Positions 8,202 to 12,224 of a stretch of DNA of 12,224 bases are shown here, piece after piece. The DNA is from JBMSHD01 sp049416425. GTDB taxonomy: Bacteria > Pseudomonadota > Gammaproteobacteria > Francisellales > Francisellaceae. Position 1 is the stretch's first letter. Every line of letters starts with the position of its first letter. The notes under the pieces were generated by a model that saw only the letters and a list, made by a program, of their open reading frames with translations, did not search any database and was not told the DNA's origin. The stretch is from positions 1 through 12,224 of the forward strand of contig JBMSHD010000069.1 in the NCBI GenBank assembly GCA_049416425.1, in the 5' to 3' direction. Made by a program: the position numbers and the translations under genes.

Positions 8202-9518
8202 ATGGAAAAACTGAATTATGAAGAAGCCAAGGCGTTGATTAAGCCTGTTAACCAGGAACTGTATGAAATTCTGGAGGACATCACACCCGATGACGATATG
8301 CATATCTACCTCGCCGAATATCCCTATGGTGTCGAGATTGCTGATAAAAACAACTATTATTTCCCCTTTGGTGATAAGCTTATCGCCTATGAAGAATTGC
8401 CACAGAACATAAAAAAAGACTTTGCCGGATGGGATAGCAATATTCCATTTGGTATTGTGCTTGAGAAAAGCATGGAGCATTATTTGTATGATGAGGATAT
8501 CACAACCCCGGGCAGAATTTATCATACAGGAGACTGTTTTGGTTATGATTATTGTTTAAAAAACCCATTAATTAACACTCTATCAATACCAGTATATCAA
8601 GTCAGCGCTGGAGCACGATCCTGTTTCTGCATTACCAACCTCGGTAATGGTATGTTATTTGCTCCTTTGAAAAAAAAATTAAAGGTAAATATGCCGCCAC
8701 CAAAGAAGTTATATGATCATAAAGATTTCTTTCAAGCACTCTACCAAAGTTTTGATATGGTGCAGAACTGGAAACTTAAACTGCTTTATTTTTCACCCAA
8801 ATGGAAACAAAATATTTCGGATAAAAAGCATAAAATCTTATTAAATTACCTGTACGACTGTTACTGGATGAGAACCGAGAAACTGCGGATATTACCGCTT
8901 TATGAGCATATTACCTCCGATGCTTTTAAACAGCTAAGCAAATATAAACCAGAGCCCTATATTGTCAATGTAATACGCAATTTTCTGTCACTATTTATCA
9001 ACGCCATCGCTGGTTACAGCGTACAAAGCAATGATAACTACTTGCCCCTGAAAAGCATTCAAAACATCTTAACAAACGAATATAATATCCCTCATAGCCC
9101 TATTATTATGGCACCTGAGTATTTTGATCGCACCTCTACGCTGTATTACTCATTAAGCTACCCCTCAACCATCATTCTATCCAATATTTACTCTACTCAA
9201 CAATCAACCTTAAAACGATTGGATGAACTACATCGTCTAACCATGCATTTTTTCAATACGTTTCATAGAAAAATGCATTCATCTCAAGAAATCAAATCTT
9301 TTAGTAAAAAAATCATTTTCGGGAAAACCTCTGAAGACATTTTAATGAAATGCTTTCACACGCATACCGATCAATTTAATCAGGTCTCTCCCATCTCAGA
9401 GCTTGAAATCTTCGATAAGGAAATTGCACAACGCCCGGATAAACTGGATTTACCCAGCAATGGCCCATTTCTAAGAGGGTTAATTGGTTTTAAGAAAAAT
9501 GAAGCGGTGATAGCATGA
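8202..9518 (+). CDS. Conserved protein of unknown function, partner of the downstream transporter
   Basis: The product is 438 aa from the ATG at 8202 (441 aa if the GTG at 8193 is used). Neither start has a clear Shine-Dalgarno sequence, so the start is uncertain. It has no signal peptide and looks soluble. The N-terminal third has an acidic segment and EYPYGVEI, YYFPFGDK and IPFGIVLEKS, then SAGARSCFCI at about residue 138. The middle is Trp- and Lys-rich, and the C-terminal part has a hydrophobic stretch (LSLFINAIAGYSV) followed by LYYSLSYPSTI. From memory this resembles a conserved Legionella family without assigned function; I could not verify that. No catalytic motif is recognisable. Its stop overlaps the transporter start as ATGA, so the two are probably co-translated and functionally linked, for example as maker or sensor and exporter of one compound. 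That role is an inference. Confidence 0.75.
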   Translation: MEKLNYEEAKALIKPVNQELYEILEDITPDDDMHIYLAEYPYGVEIADKNNYYFPFGDKLIAYEELPQNIKKDFAGWDSNIPFGIVLEKSMEHYLYDEDITTPGRIYHTGDCFGYDYCLKNPLINTLSIPVYQVSAGARSCFCITNLGNGMLFAPLKKKLKVNMPPPKKLYDHKDFFQALYQSFDMVQNWKLKLLYFSPKWKQNISDKKHKILLNYLYDCYWMRTEKLRILPLYEHITSDAFKQLSKYKPEPYIVNVIRNFLSLFINAIAGYSVQSNDNYLPLKSIQNILTNEYNIPHSPIIMAPEYFDRTSTLYYSLSYPSTIILSNIYSTQQSTLKRLDELHRLTMHFFNTFHRKMHSSQEIKSFSKKIIFGKTSEDILMKCFHTHTDQFNQVSPISELEIFDKEIAQRPDKLDLPSNGPFLRGLIGFKKNEAVIA

Positions 9519-10921
9519 AAGCACAAAAAAATCTTATCTCGTCGATAGTTCTGCTTAAAGCTATCAATTCAATTACTTTTTTTCTTCTCTTGGCCTCCCT
9601 GAATTTGTTGCTGCTAGAGAATGGTCAGACCATGGTTCAAGCCGCACAAATCACCACATTGTTTCTCAGTGTTACTTATATCCTACCGTTGATCAGCGGC
9701 TATCTTGCCAATAAAAACATCGTCCCAATCAAGGCTTTTTATCTCTATAGTAATTTCTTCGCGTCAATCACCATGTTGCTGGTATTTCTCACAGGAATGC
9801 TTTCCGATCCCACTCTACTGGCACTGCTCTGCGCGCCCTTGCAAATCCAGAATATTGCCATTACCGACCTGGTGAATAAGATTACCGTCAATAAAGATTT
9901 TCTACGTAGAAAAATCATGCTTTATAATTATGGTGCCGTCAATTTCATCTCAATCATAGCCTTTGCCACTTCTTTTTTCTTATTTAAGGCTAACCACTCG
10001 CATTATCTGTTTTTATTTCTAGCGCTCGCCCCCCTACTCAATAATCTGCTGTATAGTAGAATCACGAAAGTAATTTCGAATAATACCAAGAAGGATAAGA
10101 CGGCTCTGTTGAAATTTATTATTTTAACAGCAATCTCCTTTCTTGTGTTCTGGAATCTATTTCAGTGGCATCTTTTTTTCAGAAATCTACTGCTCTTCTC
10201 CACACTGATCGGCATTCTTTATTTTGTCTATCTGCTGATAAAACAGAAAAACAACATCATTATGTTGAAGGGTATACTCTATCTATGTTATTTTTCCATA
10301 TCCGTGCTGTTCTTCAGCATTATGTTTCTGAAACCAACTGTCATCTTTGACCTCGTCAAAGTCGTCGCCAATATCGACAATCCTCAACTGGTGCTAGCCA
10401 TTGAGCCCATCTGTGCCGTATTATTTATTGGTTTTATTAATTTATTACTGCGATATCTTAAAAGCAGGAAAAATAATTTTTATGTCACCCCGCTGCTGTT
10501 TTTTATGGCATTGAGCTTATTATATCTGGCTGTACTTTTGTTTACCCACTCTGGTTTAACCATCTATAATCATGTCATTTTCTTTGTCATCTATATCGCT
10601 ATTCTCACCCTGGGGGAAAGCCTTATCTCACCGGAAGGCTTTACCTTAGCTGGTCGTTTACTGCCAAAATCCATGCAAGTATATTCCATCGGTTTATGGA
10701 CAACATTCGTCACCTTGGGCTATTTGTTCTCGGGCATGTTATCAGATTACATATTAAAGGGAGATATTGTTCAAAACTCTCAACACATACTATCAACCAT
10801 TAGTCTATACCTCCCTGTAATCATAGCATGCTCTCTACTGCTGACCCTTCTGCTTGAATGGTTCATATCTCAAGAAAAAAAACAGGCCTTATTCTCGATA
10901 CAAAAATCAACTCAAAATTAA
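9515..10921 (+). CDS. MFS transporter related to the PTR2/POT family, divergent
   Basis: This 468-aa integral membrane protein has about 12 hydrophobic helices. The segment GESLISPEGFTLAGRLLPKSMQVYSIGLW, quoted here in parts (GESLISPEG, LLPKSMQ, SIGLW), followed by GYLFSGMLSDYIL near residues 365-408, matches the late-helix pattern of proton-coupled oligopeptide transporters (POT/PTR2, SPxGxxxxxxLxPKxxxxxxxGxW). However, the first helix reads LLKAINSITFFLL where POT members carry ExxER, so the proton-coupling charges are missing and the transport mode may differ; export or facilitated uptake are both possible. Translation is coupled to the preceding unknown protein by a 4-nt ATGA overlap. It ends 15 nt from the stop of a small gene on the opposite strand. 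No terminator is evident after its stop. Confidence 0.75.
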   Translation: MKAQKNLISSIVLLKAINSITFFLLLASLNLLLLENGQTMVQAAQITTLFLSVTYILPLISGYLANKNIVPIKAFYLYSNFFASITMLLVFLTGMLSDPTLLALLCAPLQIQNIAITDLVNKITVNKDFLRRKIMLYNYGAVNFISIIAFATSFFLFKANHSHYLFLFLALAPLLNNLLYSRITKVISNNTKKDKTALLKFIILTAISFLVFWNLFQWHLFFRNLLLFSTLIGILYFVYLLIKQKNNIIMLKGILYLCYFSISVLFFSIMFLKPTVIFDLVKVVANIDNPQLVLAIEPICAVLFIGFINLLLRYLKSRKNNFYVTPLLFFMALSLLYLAVLLFTHSGLTIYNHVIFFVIYIAILTLGESLISPEGFTLAGRLLPKSMQVYSIGLWTTFVTLGYLFSGMLSDYILKGDIVQNSQHILSTISLYLPVIIACSLLLTLLLEWFISQEKKQALFSIQKSTQN

Positions 10922-10936
10922 GACGTCATTAAGATT

Positions 10937-11047
10937 TTATTCTAAAGCGACACCTTGTTTTAATTCAACATTCAGATTTACATTCTGCTGCAAAACCTGA
11001 CGTGTTTGCAAATAAACATCATAATATTCTTCAATGCTAAATTTCAT
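10937..11047 (-). CDS. Small 36-aa protein of unknown function
   Basis: The product is 36 aa, begins MKFSIEEYYDVYL and ends VELKQGVALE. It is preceded by AGGAGA with a 5-nt spacing to the ATG (11045-11047), a strong ribosome binding site, and by a good promoter at 11082-11110, giving a leader of about 28 nt. That combination makes it a likely real gene despite its size. The peptide is Glu/Gln/Asn-rich, probably helical, has no cysteine and no membrane segment. I do not recognise it. It converges on the transporter gene. It could be a regulatory micropeptide, an antitoxin-like partner, or the precursor of a modified peptide, but nothing in the sequence favours one of these. Confidence 0.6.
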   Translation of the reverse strand: MKFSIEEYYDVYLQTRQVLQQNVNLNVELKQGVALE

Positions 11048-11081
11048 TCTTTTCTCCTAAAAAATACGTTTATCCAGAAAA

Positions 11082-11110
11082 ATTGTAAAATGACCGTTTA
11101 TTTATGTGAA
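11082..11110 (-). promoter_or_regulatory. Sigma70-type promoter for the 36-aa gene
   Basis: On the - strand, TTCACA (11105-11110) and TACAAT (11082-11087) each match consensus at five of six positions and are spaced by 17 nt. Transcription would start near 11075, about 28 nt before the start codon. Confidence 0.6.
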
Positions 11111-11264
11111 GTTAAATTTGATTTTAAATGTTAATTTTATCGAAAAAGGGCAGTTTTCGGACTAAAAACATGATTTTAAGCAGTTGATTGATTATTTATT
11201 ATCCTTTTATTTTAATAAAGTAAATATAAAACGTATGAAATTTAATTTTTTTATAAAAAAATGC

Positions 11265-11293
11265 TTGCGCGAAGAAAAACTTCACGATAGAAT
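11265..11293 (+). promoter_or_regulatory. Strong sigma70-type promoter upstream of the candidate RNA
   Basis: TTGCGC (11265-11270) and TAGAAT (11288-11293) are spaced by 17 nt. The predicted start near 11300 coincides with the first base of the outer stem of the RNA described at 11301-11521. A closely similar promoter occurs exactly 870 bp downstream. Confidence 0.6.
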
Positions 11294-11300
11294 GAGTTTC

Positions 11301-11521
11301 AGTAGATGAGCATCACTACATCTCTCACTCCCCATCAAAGAGTGATGCTGCTGAATTTTCCCTCCCCTAACCAGTCAAGGGATTGCATAGATCAGCATGG
11401 ACATCTACTAACCCTCCTTAAGCTGAGCAAAAGCCCGGCTTAAGGAAACAAGGCAAACGGCATTTGGAAATCTCGTATCCCCTAAAACTCCCTTATCCAA
11501 ATGCTGTTTGCTCTTGTTTCC
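11301..11521 (+). ncRNA. Candidate structured non-coding RNA of about 220 nt
   Basis: Beginning at the predicted transcription start, the sequence holds ordered pairings. The outer stem is AGTAGATG (11301-11308) with CATCTACT (11402-11409). It encloses the stem AGCATCACT (11309-11317) with AGTGATGCT (11341-11349). Then follow TCCTTAAGC (11415-11423) with GCTTAAGGA (11438-11446), and a long hairpin of about 25 pairs, 11444-11468 with 11496-11521, carrying only one G-U pair and one bulged U, around a 27-nt loop. The last two stems share three bases, so they may compete. No T-run follows the last hairpin. I do not recognise a known family: it is not tRNA, tmRNA or SRP RNA, and the layout differs from a retron. 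A 45-codon frame (11306-11443) overlaps it and is an alternative reading. Confidence 0.5.
11444..11521. repeat. Long near-perfect inverted repeat (hairpin)
   Basis: The arm starting GGAAACAAG (11444) pairs with the arm ending CTTGTTTCC (11521). Over 25 or 26 nt per arm there is one mismatch (G-U in RNA) and one extra base, with a 27-nt loop. Such a long stem is very unlikely by chance and indicates a structured transcript or a DNA-level signal. Confidence 0.85.
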
Positions 11522-12120
11522 CCATCAAATCGTTTTAAACCATTATTTAGAATTTCCATTTTCTACACTTTATTGTTCTTATAAATTTCAATAGAGTTAA
11601 TATATCACTATAAATTGAATAATTAAACCTTAAAAATCACCGAATAATTCAAATGAATGTTTAACAATCAACTGCGCTTTTCCTTTTAATACAAGCAATT
11701 TAGCAACCTATCTGGCAAGAATGAGAATCAAGGCTAATTTTTAGGAAGGTGCCTGAAATAAATTCCCTTTTCCTTGCAAAGCATAACCAGGCGCAACAAT
11801 CGTCATCATCGCTTGGCGATGATCCATGTGATCATCGTGAGAGTGGCAAAGATCGTATGTGCTTAGGCAACAGCCGTCAGTATCATTGCCAATTTTACAC
11901 AGGCCAGCTAGATTGCTTTGTGGCACCTTGACCTGTCCTGTATCGGCTGACAAATAGCCCCGCGCAATCCATACTACGGGCGTTCAATGGATAAAGCAAT
12001 TGCTTTATTGCTCCATTTCACTCTATCGCGGCAATGACGGGAAACAATATTTCACGGCAGATATATGCGGGAAGTTATTTTGCACAAATTTCATAATTTA
12101 TGCTAAAAAATATTTTATTT
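11522..12120. other. Non-coding stretch: AT-rich DNA then degenerate repeat remnants
   Basis: Bases 11522-11740 are very AT-rich with no reading frame or structure I can support. Bases 11741-12060 have a different composition and contain several small inverted repeats: ATCATCGC-TTG-GCGATGAT (11805-11823), GGCAA/TTGCC around the segment near 11867-11891, and an 18-bp palindrome (11991-12008). CGCAATCCAT (about 11963-11972) and GGCAATGACG (about 12030-12039) resemble the ends of dispersed palindromic repeats widespread in bacterial genomes. I read this as decayed repeat DNA without a gene. Confidence 0.4.
11991..12008. repeat. 18-bp perfect palindrome
   Basis: ATAAAGCAATTGCTTTAT is its own reverse complement with no spacer. 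It may be a dimeric protein binding site or a relic of the surrounding repeat; there is no adjacent gene to regulate within the window. Confidence 0.7.
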
Positions 12121-12134
12121 TCTATAAAAAATAC

Positions 12135-12163
12135 TTGAAAATATAAAAACATAAAGATACAAT
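12135..12163 (+). promoter_or_regulatory. Second sigma70-type promoter, similar to the one at 11265
   Basis: TTGAAA (12135-12140) and TACAAT (12158-12163) are spaced by 17 nt and each match consensus at five of six positions. The -35 to start region shares CTTG, AAAAAC, GATA-AATG and TTTCAGTA with the first promoter at identical spacing. It fires directly into the repeat copy that begins at 12175. Confidence 0.55.
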
Positions 12164-12174
12164 GGATTTCAGTA

Positions 12175-12224
12175 CTGGGTGCCTCGGGCCTCATAATAGA
12201 TTTTGTATATCCATATACAAAATC
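12175..12224. mobile_element. Partial second copy of the repeat element, cut by the window edge
   Basis: These 50 bp are identical to 7062-7111, including the 12-bp inverted repeat. The identity continues to the last base of the window, so the full length is unknown. It sits 12 bp after the -10 box of the promoter at 12135-12163, at about the expected transcription start. Confidence 0.8.

Noticed and set aside
8094..8525. 143-codon - strand frame rich in Ile and Phe
   Set aside because: Antisense shadow of the start of the 438-aa gene; the hydrophobicity follows from the complementary codons.
11301..11521. Retron msr-msd RNA
   Set aside because: The long hairpin is suggestive, but the 5' end pairs with an internal segment rather than the 3' end, and no reverse transcriptase is in the window.
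11741..11953. 70-codon frame on the - strand with Cys and His-rich middle, reminiscent of small metal-related proteins
   Set aside because: It begins only at TTG with no ribosome binding site, lies over nested palindromes that generate the His/Asp repeats, and has no clear family match; treated as repeat relic.
1..12224. CRISPR arrays, tRNA or rRNA genes, transposase or integrase genes
   Set aside because: Looked for on both strands; no regularly spaced direct repeats, no cloverleaf or rRNA sequence, and no recombinase motifs were seen.

Overview
The window looks like a chromosomal accessory stretch of a gammaproteobacterium of moderate-to-low GC. I lean towards Legionellales: the unknown protein at about 8.2-9.5 kb resembles, from memory only, a conserved family I associate with Legionella, and the FMN-glutamate-synthase-like, acetolactate-synthase-like and aldehyde dehydrogenase genes also fit. 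This placement is an inference of low to moderate confidence.

Layout. (1) 1-550, + strand: a decayed 3' end of a CopA-type copper P-ATPase followed at once by an intact membrane-anchored cupredoxin-like gene. (2) 710-7833, - strand: read from its upstream end, a BetT-type BCCT choline/betaine transporter gene broken by an inserted repeat of about 275 bp, a membrane-anchored single-domain glutamate-synthase-like flavoprotein, an acetolactate-synthase-like ThDP enzyme, and a Sad-type aldehyde dehydrogenase whose start overlaps the ThDP enzyme's stop (ATGA). (3) 8202-10921, + strand: a two-gene unit joined by another ATGA overlap, made of an unknown soluble protein of about 438 aa and a divergent PTR2/POT-like 12-TM transporter. 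(4) 10922-12224: about 1.3 kb with no conventional gene. It holds a well-formed 36-aa gene on the - strand with its own promoter and ribosome binding site, a candidate structured RNA (about 11301-11521) behind a strong sigma70-like promoter, AT-rich and degenerate repeat sequence, a second promoter resembling the first exactly 870 bp downstream, and immediately after it the first 50 bp of a second copy of the repeat that broke the BCCT gene, cut by the window edge.

How it fits together. The copper genes are a small export/handling remnant. The ALS-like/ALDH pair is translationally coupled and probably acts on a 2-oxo acid and an aldehyde, with the FMN enzyme in the same transcriptional direction, but no substrate can be assigned. 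The 438-aa protein and its transporter are likely one functional unit of unknown cargo. The most novel material is non-coding: the repeat element, the candidate RNA, the twin promoters and the small gene.
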